A DNA stretch of 64,000 bases from Janthinobacterium silvisoli (GTDB lineage: Bacteria; Pseudomonadota; Gammaproteobacteria; Burkholderiales; Burkholderiaceae_D), in the NCBI RefSeq assembly GCF_014200725.1, contig NZ_JACHCL010000002.1, positions 806,001-870,000 on the forward strand, read 5' to 3'. Below the pieces are notes generated by a model, which was not told where the DNA came from, made no database searches, and saw only the letters and a program-made list of their open reading frames with translations. Shown here piece after piece: positions 38,812-46,921 of the stretch (its first letter is position 1; each line of letters opens with the position of its first letter). Both the position numbers and the translations under genes were made by a program.

Positions 38812-39774
38812 TCAAGAACGGCGCACTATCTCTATCGTGCTGTGGACGATTTCTTCATGGATGGCGATGCGCGCGCGCAGGTCGCCCGCCGTCAAGCCAG
38901 GATCGCGGCTGACTACCGACAGCGCGCATGAATACAGCTGCTTGCCCACTCGCCAGACATGCAGGTCGACGATGCGTGGCGTGTCGCCACCGCTGTCCAC
39001 TTCCACCGCTTCGCGGATTTCCGCCACCACCGGGTGGTCCATCTCACGGTCCAGCAAGACCTTGGCCGTGTCCCTCATCAGCTTTTTCGCCCACAGCGCC
39101 ACCAGCACGGCGCCCAGGATACCCATCACGGGGTCGAGCCAGTTCCAGCCGTAGGCCCAGGCGCCAGCCAGCGCCACGATGGCCAGCACCGAAGTGGCGG
39201 CGTCGGCCAGCACGTGCACATAGGCGGCCTTCATGTTCAGGTCTTCGCCATGCCCCTCATGCGCATGGTGCTCGTGATGATCATGATCATGGCCGTGCTC
39301 ATGATCGTGCTTCCCGCCCAGCAGCAGCGCGCACACCAGGTTCACAAGCAGGCCAAAGGCGGCCACCGCCATCGCTTCCGGATAATGAATCGGCTGCGGT
39401 GAAAACAGCCGTTCCAGCGAAGCGGCCACCATCAGCACGGCCACCACCACCAGCAAAATGGCGCTGGTGTAGCCAGCCAGAATCTCGATTTTCCAGGTGC
39501 CGAAGGCAAAGCGGGGATCGCGCGCATAGCGGCGCGCGGCGGCGTAGGCAAAGGCCGTCAAGCCAATCGCCACCGCATGCGAACTCATATGCCAGCCGTC
39601 GGCCTGCAGCGCCATCGAGTTGTACCACCAGCCGGCGACGATTTCCAGCACCATCGTGGCCAGCGTAATCCACATGACGATGCGCGCGCGGCTTTCCGCC
39701 TTGACGCTGGCGCCGCCAAACACATGTTCGTGCTGCCAGGCGGAGAGGTCTTCCCTGCTTGCGTGATATCGCAT
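38812..39774 (-). CDS. dmeF: Cation diffusion facilitator, DmeF type (Co2+/Ni2+ efflux)
   Basis: 320 residues. Six membrane helices carry CDF metal-site residues such as ALQADGWHMSSHA (55-67) and HVLADAATSVLA. A His-rich cytoplasmic loop (about 156-176, with many H-D-H triplets) lies between helices 4 and 5. The N-terminal HEHVFG motif and the adjacent RcnR-type repressor are the DmeRF signature. It exports cobalt or nickel from the cytoplasm. It follows dmeR by 14 bp in the same operon. Confidence 0.9.
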   Translation of the reverse strand: MRYHASREDLSAWQHEHVFGGASVKAESRARIVMWITLATMVLEIVAGWWYNSMALQADGWHMSSHAVAIGLTAFAYAAARRYARDPRFAFGTWKIEILAGYTSAILLVVVAVLMVAASLERLFSPQPIHYPEAMAVAAFGLLVNLVCALLLGGKHDHEHGHDHDHHEHHAHEGHGEDLNMKAAYVHVLADAATSVLAIVALAGAWAYGWNWLDPVMGILGAVLVALWAKKLMRDTAKVLLDREMDHPVVAEIREAVEVDSGGDTPRIVDLHVWRVGKQLYSCALSVVSRDPGLTAGDLRARIAIHEEIVHSTIEIVRRS

Positions 39775-39788
39775 GATAACTCCCGGTT

Positions 39789-40067
39789 TTATTTTAAATA
39801 AGTACGCAGGATGCCGACGATTTCATCGGCGCCCCTGGCCCGCTCCGCATCGCTGGCGATATCGGGGCTGGCCACGTGCTCGCGCAAATGCTCTTCGATG
39901 ACTTCCGCCATCAAGCCATTGACCGCCCCGCGCACGGCCGCGATCAACTGCAGCACTTCGCCGCATTCGCGCCCCTCGTCCAGCCCCCGCGCGATGCCTT
40001 CCACCTGCCCCTGGATGCGCTTGACCCGGTTCAGCAGCTTGACCTTGTTTTTGGCTGTATGCCCCAT
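39789..40067 (-). CDS. dmeR: RcnR/DmeR-type metal-sensing repressor
   Basis: 92 residues, all helical, CsoR/RcnR family: RVKRIQGQVEGIARGL (14-29) and the Cys at EGRECGEVLQLI (about 35). The N-terminal MGHTAKNK His2/His3 ligand region is as in RcnR, pointing to Co/Ni rather than Cu. GGAG precedes the ATG. It likely represses itself and dmeF from the G-rich site just upstream, and releases it when metal is bound. Confidence 0.9.
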   Translation of the reverse strand: MGHTAKNKVKLLNRVKRIQGQVEGIARGLDEGRECGEVLQLIAAVRGAVNGLMAEVIEEHLREHVASPDIASDAERARGADEIVGILRTYLK

Positions 40068-40083
40068 GTCGCTCTCCGGTTAA

Positions 40084-40106
40084 ATACTATAGGGGGGTAT
40101 ACTATC
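40084..40106. promoter_or_regulatory. Candidate DmeR operator
   Basis: A run of six G (40092-40097) flanked by AT-rich arms (ATACTATA before, TATACTAT after). RcnR operators are known to consist of a G/C-tract within short AT-rich inverted repeats. It lies 17-39 bp upstream of dmeR. Confidence 0.6.
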
Positions 40107-40133
40107 AGTAAAAATCAGGATGGTGTAAACATG

Positions 40134-40166
40134 AAAAAAGCCGCACATCGCGATGATGTGCGGCTT
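40134..40166 (-). terminator. Intrinsic terminator of the WxxGxW lipoprotein gene
   Basis: A perfect 12-bp stem (AAGCCGCACATC with GATGTGCGGCTT, 5-nt loop) followed on the minus strand by a run of six T. It lies 30 bp downstream of the stop of the gene at 40196-40564. Confidence 0.85.
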
Positions 40167-40195
40167 CAGTGTGCAGTTGGTCCGTGAACCCGGTG

Positions 40196-40564
40196 TTAGC
40201 GTTCCCAGTGGCCGCGCGACCACTCCCACTCATTGTGCGCCCAGCGCCAATGGCCAGGCACCCAGAAGTGGGCCGGGCTGGGGGCGACGGTGATCTGTTC
40301 GACGATCACTGCCGGCATCGGGCGTGCAGCACCCTGGTACCAATGACCGGGCTGCCATTGCCAGCCATGGTCACGCCAGGCCCAGTGGCCCTGGATCCAC
40401 GCGTAGCCCGAAGCCGGCGCTGGCGGGATCACTTCCTGTATCAGCGCTGGCGCCTGGCGCACCACTGGCGGATGGTCATGCACCACCACCCGCTCTTTGA
40501 CCACGGTGGTGCAGCCACTCAAGGCGATGGCAAACGCCGCCGCATAGATTAATTTATGTTTCAT
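40196..40564 (-). CDS. WxxGxW-repeat (YXWXGXW) lipoprotein
   Basis: 122 residues. A lipoprotein signal with LSGC (about 16-19) is followed by a Val/Pro-rich linker and then by repeated W-x-x-G-x-W units: AWIQGHWAW, WQWQPGHWYQG and FWVPGHWRW. This repeat family is common in betaproteobacterial cell-envelope lipoproteins of unknown role. ATG 40564 has AGGA nine bases upstream. The gene is a single transcription unit ending in a clear terminator. Confidence 0.85.
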   Translation of the reverse strand: MKHKLIYAAAFAIALSGCTTVVKERVVVHDHPPVVRQAPALIQEVIPPAPASGYAWIQGHWAWRDHGWQWQPGHWYQGAARPMPAVIVEQITVAPSPAHFWVPGHWRWAHNEWEWSRGHWER

Positions 40565-40743
40565 TTTAGACATCCTTGAACTCAATGTTATGGAAAATCA
40601 AACAGATTTCCTCGATAGGCGGCGGTGTGGAGAACTCCCCACTGCCGCCTCATGCCATTAACGGTTTAGTTCGCATGTGAGGTGTATGCAAGGCGTTTCT
40701 GCGGTAAGCAGATGTAACTGTCACAACGCATGGTTCTGGAGTA

Positions 40744-41445
40744 TCAGGAAACTAATGTTTCCTTGCGTACAAAATGCATGGCTTGCGGCTGGTCAACCAG
40801 CACGCACTGCTTGCCGGTGCGCTTGCAATGGTCGTGGACGCGCCAATAGGCGTCGTGGCTGACGCAACCCGTCTGGCAAATCACCAGGTCGGCCGCCACC
40901 AGGCTGGCCTCCAGGGCGGCGGCGTCCTCGGCGCCATCGCCAGCGCCCGCATGATGCAGGAAGCGGCCACCGGCTTGCTCGATAGCCTGCTGCGCGACAT
41001 ACACGCCGCCGGCAGCCTGACCCAGGTCCTGGCCCACGCACAATACGGCTTTTTCGCGCAATTGCGCCAGCAGCTGGGGCTGCAATGACGTCTGTTGCTG
41101 TGGCAGGGCCGATGGCGCCGGCACCCACTGCAAACGCAGCAGTTCGCGCATCAAGTCCTGCACCCGTTCGCTGAGCCACTCGACCCGCCGCGCCAATCTC
41201 ACGCGCGTGGGCAAACCTGGCGCAGCTGCACCCAAGGCCGCCAATTCTTCACGCACCAGCGCCAGCTGCGTGTCGCGCATGACCACTTTGGCCTGCGTGC
41301 GCATCAGTTGCGCTTCGAGCTGCGCGATGCGCGCCGCCTGCTGCGCCAGTTGCGCGCTGCAACGCGCCTGCGCGCGCCCATACGCATCCAGCAGCACGCG
41401 ATGTTCATGCGCAATCAAAATCTCTGTCTCTGTCAGACTGCTCAT
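40744..41445 (-). CDS. DUF2325 domain-containing protein with coiled coil
   Basis: 233 residues. Residues about 1-100 form a long coiled coil (RCSAQLAQQAARIAQLEAQL). The C-terminal DUF2325 domain has VLCVGQDLGQ, FLHHAGAGDGAED and the conserved ICQTGCVSHDAYWRVHDHC with two Cys and His, then KRTGKQCVLVDQP. The domain function is unknown. The Cys and His suggest redox or metal binding. A Fur-box-like site lies 63-81 bp upstream of ATG 41445, which points to iron control. There are no iron-uptake genes nearby. Confidence 0.82.
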   Translation of the reverse strand: MSSLTETEILIAHEHRVLLDAYGRAQARCSAQLAQQAARIAQLEAQLMRTQAKVVMRDTQLALVREELAALGAAAPGLPTRVRLARRVEWLSERVQDLMRELLRLQWVPAPSALPQQQTSLQPQLLAQLREKAVLCVGQDLGQAAGGVYVAQQAIEQAGGRFLHHAGAGDGAEDAAALEASLVAADLVICQTGCVSHDAYWRVHDHCKRTGKQCVLVDQPQAMHFVRKETLVS

Positions 41446-41782
41446 CCTGCCCTCCTCTGCCACGCCAGACGCAGCAACTCAGCCGTTACACCTCACTGAT
41501 AGTTATTATAAATGAGAATCATTACTATTTGTGTATGGTCCGTGCGGGCTGTGTGGGTACTGGAAGTCCGCTCGACAACGCCCGCGCAAGCGGTACGCAA
41601 AGCCAACACGGCGCAATTGTGGCGAACGCTGACACGAGCGCAGAGCAATACAGCAGAGACATAGCGCCACTCGCCATAAGCCCGATGCATACGGTCATGA
41701 ATGGTCAGAAAAAGAATCCGCCCACTCCTTAAGCTTGAATGACGCGGAAGAAAGTCTGCGAATTTTATCAAAGGAGATACAC
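41446..41782. other. 337-bp divergent intergenic region
   Basis: Between the DUF2325 gene (minus) and an unknown gene (plus). It holds a Fur-box-like site near the left end and a good ribosome site (AAGGAGATACAC) at the right end. Short open frames here lack ribosome sites and conserved features, and I do not call them genes. Confidence 0.6.
41508..41526. promoter_or_regulatory. Fur-box-like site
   Basis: ATAAATGAGAATCATTACT matches 13 of 19 positions of the classic Fur consensus, with the AATGA-AATCATTA core nearly intact. It can serve the DUF2325 gene on the minus strand, or both divergent genes. Confidence 0.6.
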
Positions 41783-42988
41783 ATGGCACATATCAAACAA
41801 GCAGGCATCCTCGCGCCTGCGAGCGACGCCATTCACGATGCGGACGTCATCATGACGGCGGCAGTAGTCGGGCATGCCTACTCACGGCTCAGCAACAACA
41901 GCAATTGCGCTTTCGACTTTGAAGCGGACGCCGATCCTGGCGAAGATGCCAGGATGGCAGGCAACTGGGAGCGCCACAAGCGTGCCGTCGCCAAGATCAA
42001 CAAAGCGCTGGAAACAAAGGGGGGAAAATATGGCAAGCCAGGCGCCGGCAAGGAAGCCATCGTTGGCATAACGCCAGCCTACGATCGCAACGGCAACATC
42101 ATGCGCATTACAGGCGGCGCGGGCGATCTGCCACTGGATTCGCAATTGCGCTACAACCCGCCGTTGCCTGCAGACCTAGCAGGCAGCCAGCTCTACCAAT
42201 TGGCGACCGAACACACAGTGGGATACCAAGGGCGCGGTGCCTACACAGGCTTTATACAGGGACGTGAAAGCGGTCAAAGCAATCTGTTCTCCACCTATCG
42301 CCAGCGTGTACCGGGCACCTTCGGACGCCGCTGGCTGCCCAGCGTCAAGCCGAATGATAATGGCAGCCCCATCGGCAAGGGGGAAACAGAACGCATATGG
42401 GGCATGATTGCCAGTAATCAGGCGCAAGGGAAATTGAAAAAAGACGGCATGTATTTCCAGGACCAGGACACCGCCCGCGGCGCTAACGGTCTTACCACCG
42501 ATGACATCGTAGGCTACACGCATGGCATGATCCAGGCCATCTATGATGTCGAAATGTGGAAATTGGTCAATCCGCACCAACATGCCGGCACCCCCTATGA
42601 AATTGCAGTCGGCACGCAAACCACCAAGCTGGCATCCTGCTTTACCTGCGCCATCTTCATGCAGGCTAACGGTTACCCCGCTTCGGCGACGCACTTGGGG
42701 CGCGGAGAATCCTGGCTACCGCTGTATGCAGAGAACGGCAAAAGCAAACAGGATCAAACACGCTCCGCCTGTAACGACAAATGGGCAAGCTATTGCAAGT
42801 TGATCATTGATGAAGGTATCGCCTGTATCGAAAACCGCCTGGCCACAGACAAACACAAAGCCAGCATGCGCAGCTTGAAGGATTATCTGGCCCGCAAAGC
42901 GCCTCTCGACTACGCCAATCTAGTGCTCGATGCCGTGACAGTCCATGAGCATGAGGTGGTGCGGGTGGATAGAACCTTGCTGGCTTGA
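41783..42988 (+). CDS. Protein of unknown family, 401 residues
   Basis: 401 residues from ATG 41783, which has an excellent ribosome site (AAGGAG). There is no signal peptide or membrane helix. Notable segments: LSNNSNCAFDFEADADPGED near the N-terminus, and a dense Cys/His patch KLASCFTCAIFMQANGYPAS (C286, C289) followed by THLGRGESW (H304, E309). The latter resembles a metal or catalytic site, but I cannot place the family. AT content is slightly higher than that of its neighbours. It is a single gene between a Fur-box-like site and a hairpin. An effector, toxin or envelope-stress role cannot be excluded or supported. Confidence 0.75.
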   Translation: MAHIKQAGILAPASDAIHDADVIMTAAVVGHAYSRLSNNSNCAFDFEADADPGEDARMAGNWERHKRAVAKINKALETKGGKYGKPGAGKEAIVGITPAYDRNGNIMRITGGAGDLPLDSQLRYNPPLPADLAGSQLYQLATEHTVGYQGRGAYTGFIQGRESGQSNLFSTYRQRVPGTFGRRWLPSVKPNDNGSPIGKGETERIWGMIASNQAQGKLKKDGMYFQDQDTARGANGLTTDDIVGYTHGMIQAIYDVEMWKLVNPHQHAGTPYEIAVGTQTTKLASCFTCAIFMQANGYPASATHLGRGESWLPLYAENGKSKQDQTRSACNDKWASYCKLIIDEGIACIENRLATDKHKASMRSLKDYLARKAPLDYANLVLDAVTVHEHEVVRVDRTLLA

Positions 42989-43001
42989 TGGCTGGTCCGG
43001 C

Positions 43002-43028
43002 AGTACATGGCCAGTTTGCCCATGTACT
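43002..43028 (+). other. Hairpin after the unknown 401-residue gene
   Basis: AGTACATGG pairs with CCATGTACT around a 9-nt loop, 13 bp after the stop codon. No T-run follows, so it is at best a weak or factor-assisted terminator. Confidence 0.35.
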
Positions 43029-43076
43029 TACCCCCAGGCTGAGATGCGTTAAAGGCGCCCGGTGGCTCGGAGAGCC

Positions 43077-43985
43077 TTAGTCATGGGCCGCTGCATTGAG
43101 TTCCACGATCACATCCCGCACCCAGCGATGGCCTGCATGGCCATGGCTGCGCTCGTGCCACAGCAGGCTGACCTCGAATTGCTCGGCCAGCCACGGCAGC
43201 TCGACGACAGAGAGCCGGGCAGATTCCCCCTGCAGCAAGCGCCGCGGCGCCAGCGCCACCAGTTCGCTGCTTGCCACGATGCGGGGCAGGAACAAAAAGG
43301 AAGCGGCCGACATCACGACCTTGCGCTGGTGGCCGAATGCTGCCAGGGCCTCGTCTATCGGCGTCGTGAAACTGCCGCCGGACGGCGACACGATCACATG
43401 TTCCAGTTGCACGAAATCTTCCATGCCGACACTGCCTTGCAGGGACGGATGGCCGCGCCGCCCGATCAGCACATAGCTTTCATCAAACAAATGGCGGCTT
43501 CTCAAGTGTCCATGATCGGTGCCGGGCGTGGCCAGCGCAATATCGACTTCGCCGCTTTGCAACTGCTGTTCCAGCTGTGCCGGCTGGTAATGGCGCACCG
43601 CGATGCGCAGACCCGGCGCCCTTGACCGCAAGGCCAGCACCAGCGGCGCGACAATCGCCGCCTCGATGTAGTCGGTGCAAGCGATGGCGACCGTCATTTG
43701 AGCCTGTTCCGGATAAAAATCCCGATGGCTTTGCATGGTGCTGCGCAATTGGTCGAGCGATGCCCGCAAGGGCGCCAGCAAGTCCAGCGCCTTGGCCGTA
43801 GGCGTCATGCCCCGGTGGCCAGGCAAGAGCAAGGGATCATCAAACAGCTCGCGCAAACGGTTCAGCTGCGCGCTGACCGCTGGCTGGCTTAGGTGCAGCC
43901 GCACTGCCGCCTTGGTCACATTAAGCTCCGACAGCAAGGCTTCCAGGGTCAGCAGCAGATTCAAATCCACGCGCGTGGTATCCAT
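43077..43985 (-). CDS. LysR-family regulator
   Basis: 302 residues. The start VDLNLLLTLEALLSELNVTKAAVRLHLSQPAVSAQLNRL is the NodD/LinR-like LysR helix-turn-helix (cited in part: HLSQPAVSAQLNRLRELF). The effector domain follows to the end. It diverges from an NmrA-like oxidoreductase gene with a 96-bp gap, the usual LysR/target layout, so it likely controls that gene in response to an unknown small molecule. Confidence 0.9.
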   Translation of the reverse strand: MDTTRVDLNLLLTLEALLSELNVTKAAVRLHLSQPAVSAQLNRLRELFDDPLLLPGHRGMTPTAKALDLLAPLRASLDQLRSTMQSHRDFYPEQAQMTVAIACTDYIEAAIVAPLVLALRSRAPGLRIAVRHYQPAQLEQQLQSGEVDIALATPGTDHGHLRSRHLFDESYVLIGRRGHPSLQGSVGMEDFVQLEHVIVSPSGGSFTTPIDEALAAFGHQRKVVMSAASFLFLPRIVASSELVALAPRRLLQGESARLSVVELPWLAEQFEVSLLWHERSHGHAGHRWVRDVIVELNAAAHD

Positions 43986-44081
43986 GTAGTGGATTCCTTC
44001 ATATAAAACATTCGATTTCAGTTATTCCTGGCCCCTGATCATAATCCAGATTCCCATCCATGTATCAGCAGGAGCATCCAA

Positions 44082-45053
44082 ATGTTATTGACTACCAAAC
44101 CCTTGATCACCGTTGTGGGCGCCACCAGCAAGCAGGGGCGCAGCGTGGTGCACAGCTTGCTGGCAAGCCAGCGCTACCGCGTACGCGCCCTGACCCGCCA
44201 CACCGACTCGCCAGCGGCGCAGGAACTGACGCAGCAGGGAGCGGAACTCGTCGCCGTGCCTTTGGTGCTGGGGCACCAGCAAGACTTCGCCCAGGCATTC
44301 ACAGGATCGCATGGCGTGTTCCTGATAACGCCGCCGATCACGCCCGATGCGGACCACGCCGAAACGCCAGAAACCGCATTGGGCAAACAGCTGGCCGACG
44401 CCGCCGTCGCAGCTGGCGTGCAGCATATCGTTTTCACCAGCCTGGAAAACGTGGAGAAAATTACCGAGGGTAAAAAATGGGTGCCGCACTTCAGCGACAA
44501 GGCAAAAGTGGAAGACTATATCCGCACATTGCCAGTGACCAGCTCGTTTATCCAGATGGCGTTTTTCTACACAAACCTGCTCGAGTACTACCAGCCGCGC
44601 CAGCAAGGCGACACCCTGGTCTTTCCCATCTATCTGCCAGAAGATTTCCTCGCTCCGTTTGTCGATCCATTGACGGCGACTGGCCCGGCCGTGCTGGAAA
44701 TGTTTGATCACCCGCAAACTTACGCTGGCCGCACATTGCCGGTGATCGGCGAGATTCTTTCCCCCCGCGAGATGGTGGAGACATTTACCAGGGTGACGGG
44801 CAAGAAAGCCGTCTACAGCTCGGCCTATACGCGCGAGCAATTGCTGGCCCACTTCCCTGCGTTTGCCGGGATGGGTGGGTTTGTGGATGAGGCGACAGGC
44901 ATGGTCGAGTATGCGGTGGAATACGGCTACTTTGGCAAGGGGCGGGATTTGTCTTGGAGCCGCGAAATCAATCCGCAAAGTCTGACGTGGGAAGAGTTTT
45001 TGCGGGGTAATGGGTGGCAGGGGGAGGCGCTGACGTTTGGGGTGGCTGCCTGA
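44082..45053 (+). CDS. NmrA-like NAD(P)-binding oxidoreductase / sensor
   Basis: 323 residues. The Rossmann start ITVVGATSKQGRSVVHSLL with RVRALTRH after strand 2 fits NADP binding. VFLITPP and HIVFTSLENVEKI replace the SDR YxxxK site, as in the atypical SDR5 NmrA/QOR2/HSCARG group. It may be a quinone-type reductase or a redox sensor. It is controlled, by position, by the divergent LysR gene. Confidence 0.85.
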   Translation: MLLTTKPLITVVGATSKQGRSVVHSLLASQRYRVRALTRHTDSPAAQELTQQGAELVAVPLVLGHQQDFAQAFTGSHGVFLITPPITPDADHAETPETALGKQLADAAVAAGVQHIVFTSLENVEKITEGKKWVPHFSDKAKVEDYIRTLPVTSSFIQMAFFYTNLLEYYQPRQQGDTLVFPIYLPEDFLAPFVDPLTATGPAVLEMFDHPQTYAGRTLPVIGEILSPREMVETFTRVTGKKAVYSSAYTREQLLAHFPAFAGMGGFVDEATGMVEYAVEYGYFGKGRDLSWSREINPQSLTWEEFLRGNGWQGEALTFGVAA

Positions 45054-45109
45054 GATAGGTTGACGGCGTTGGCTGCGCTGGCCGCTAGTGCCTGAAGTGA
45101 GGGGACGGC

Positions 45110-45130
45110 CTTGGCCGCTGCGCGGCCAAG
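45110..45130 (+). terminator. Candidate hairpin after the NmrA-like gene
   Basis: A 9-bp GC-rich stem (CTTGGCCGC with GCGGCCAAG, 3-nt loop) 57 bp after the stop. There is no T-run, so termination is uncertain. Further GC palindromes follow, including a perfect 16-bp one at 45173-45188 (GCGCCCTGCAGGGCGC). Confidence 0.35.
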
Positions 45131-45194
45131 GGGCCGCGCGGAGCGCGGTAGATGGGCGATTCGGATAGCCTCGCGCCCTGCAGGGCGCTCCGTC

Positions 45195-45217
45195 TTCGAA
45201 TCCCACCGTTCCGTCCA
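45195..45217 (+). repeat. tRNA-Ser 3'-end-like fragment, inverted relative to the tRNA gene
   Basis: TTCGAATCCCACCGT is identical to the T-loop/acceptor part of the tRNA-Ser gene 55 bp away, but lies on the opposite strand. The next bases end in CCA, so 19 of 23 positions match a tRNA 3' end. This could be a remnant of integration or of tRNA gene duplication. Confidence 0.5.
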
Positions 45218-45220
45218 GAC

Positions 45221-45258
45221 AAATAAAAAAGCCTCCCGCAGGGGAGGCTTTTTTATTT
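45221..45258 (-). terminator. Terminator downstream of tRNA-Ser (bidirectional)
   Basis: GCCTCCC pairs with GGGAGGC around a 4-nt loop, and A-runs and T-runs extend the pairing to 17 bp on each side. It can end transcription in both directions. It sits 5 bp beyond the 3' end of the tRNA gene. Confidence 0.85.
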
Positions 45259-45263
45259 GATTC

Positions 45264-45356
45264 TGGCGGAGACGGTGGGATTCGAACCCACGATACAGGT
45301 ATAAGCCGTATGCATCCTTAGCAGGGATGTGCCTTCGGCCACTCGGCCACGTCTCC
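45264..45356 (-). tRNA. tRNA-Ser(GCT)
   Basis: 93 nt including an encoded CCA. Acceptor GGAGACG pairs with CGTCTCC. The anticodon loop CTGCTAA gives anticodon GCT, which reads AGC and AGU. A long variable arm follows, as expected for tRNA-Ser, and the T-loop is GGTTCGAATCC. It lies downstream of lysC, a usual betaproteobacterial order. Confidence 0.95.
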
Positions 45357-45466
45357 TAGCTGACTAATCAACTATGTCGCTTTAGTAAGTTGCGCTGCAG
45401 CGACGAACGTCATAATATCGATTGCCCCCCCTTTGGTCAAGGGCGTAGGACAATATTTTTACATTT

Positions 45467-46714
45467 TCAGGCTTTTTCCAGTTCGAACGCTTTATGCAGC
45501 GCGCGTACGGCCAGTTCCATGTACTTTTCATCGATCAAAACGGAGATCTTGATTTCGGAGGTCGAGATCATCATGATGTTGATGCCCTCTTCCGACAAGG
45601 TGCGGAACATTTGCGATGCGACACCCACATGGCTGCGCATGCCGACGCCGACCACCGACAGTTTCGACACTTTGGCGTCGCCCGTGATGCTGGCTGCGCC
45701 CAGTGCTTCGCGGTTCGATTCCAGCACGGCCAGCGCGCGCGTGTATTCGCCGCGCGAAACGGTGAAGGTGAAGTCCGTTTTACCGTCTACCGACTGATTC
45801 TGTATGATCATGTCGACTTCGATATTGGCGTCGGCCACCGGTCCCAGGATGTGGTAAGCCACGCCTGGACGATCGGGGACGCCGAGTACGGTGATTTTGG
45901 CTTCATCGCGATTGAAAGCGATGCCGGAGATGACTGCTTGTTCCATGTTGGTATCTTCCTCAAACGAAATCAGGGTGCCTGAATTGGCTTCTATGTCCAG
46001 CGGCAGCATCGGGTCGGTGAGCGACGACAGCACGCGCGTGGGGACGCGGTAATTGCCAGCGAATTCCACCGAACGGGTCTGCAGCACTTTGGAGCCCAGC
46101 GATGCCAGTTCCAGCATTTCTTCAAAGGTGATGGTCTTCAGGCGGCGCGCTTCGGACACCACCCGCGGGTCGGTCGTGTAGACGCCATCGACGTCGGTGA
46201 AGATCAGGCATTCCTGCGCCTTCATGGCAGCGGCAATGGCCACGGCCGACGTGTCGGAACCGCCGCGGCCCAGGGTCGCGATATTGTCGTTTTCGTCGAC
46301 ACCCTGGAAACCGGTAATGATGACTATCTTGCCCGCATCGAGGTCGCGCTTGACCTTCTCGTCATCGATCGACTGGATGCGTGCCTTGGTAAAGGCGGAA
46401 TCGGTCTTGATCGCGACTTGCCAGCCAGCATAGGATACGGCTTGTTTGCCGATCGCCAGCAGTGCCATCGACAATAGGCCGACGGACACCTGTTCGCCTG
46501 TCGAGGCGATCATGTCAAGTTCACGGGGATCGGGTTGATCCATGATTTCCTTGGCCAGTCCAATCAGGCGGTTGGTTTCGCCCGACATGGCGGATGGCAC
46601 CACCACGATTTGATGCCCTGCATCGTGCCACTTGGCAACGCGCTTGGCGACGTTCTTGATACGGTCAGTCGAGCCCATCGACGTACCGCCATATTTGTGG
46701 ACGATTAAAGCCAT
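45467..46714 (-). CDS. lysC: Aspartate kinase
   Basis: 415 residues. It catalyses the first step of the Lys/Thr/Met pathway, aspartate to aspartyl phosphate. The N-terminal MALIVHKYGGTSMGSTDRI is the family start with the KYGG ATP site, and FTDVDGVYTTDPR follows. Two C-terminal ACT domains (about 265-415) give feedback control by lysine and threonine. ATG 46714 is the conserved start. It is in the usual betaproteobacterial order accA, tilS, lysC, tRNA-Ser. Confidence 0.96.
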   Translation of the reverse strand: MALIVHKYGGTSMGSTDRIKNVAKRVAKWHDAGHQIVVVPSAMSGETNRLIGLAKEIMDQPDPRELDMIASTGEQVSVGLLSMALLAIGKQAVSYAGWQVAIKTDSAFTKARIQSIDDEKVKRDLDAGKIVIITGFQGVDENDNIATLGRGGSDTSAVAIAAAMKAQECLIFTDVDGVYTTDPRVVSEARRLKTITFEEMLELASLGSKVLQTRSVEFAGNYRVPTRVLSSLTDPMLPLDIEANSGTLISFEEDTNMEQAVISGIAFNRDEAKITVLGVPDRPGVAYHILGPVADANIEVDMIIQNQSVDGKTDFTFTVSRGEYTRALAVLESNREALGAASITGDAKVSKLSVVGVGMRSHVGVASQMFRTLSEEGINIMMISTSEIKISVLIDEKYMELAVRALHKAFELEKA

Positions 46715-46921
46715 AAGAGTGAAGTTTCCGCTCAAGAAGAATAAAAAAGAGGGCTTTACTCTACATGCCGCAATGCAAAATAACAAGCTAAAAAGCGCAT
46801 GAGCTCATACCAATTATGCATATGCAAATACGCCGTTGATATAGTCCAGTTCACATCAAAGACCGCATGGCAGGCCGCCCCTGGCGCATTCAACAAACGG
46901 CCAGGGCTGCGGCACTTACGC

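Noticed and set aside
41529..41732. 67-codon plus-strand frame upstream of the unknown gene
   Set aside because: No ribosome site, no composition like a protein, and it lies in the regulatory region.
41783..42988. Deaminase-toxin reading of the Cys/His patch
   Set aside because: In deaminases the HxE motif precedes CxxC. Here the order is reversed, and no secretion signal or immunity gene is seen.
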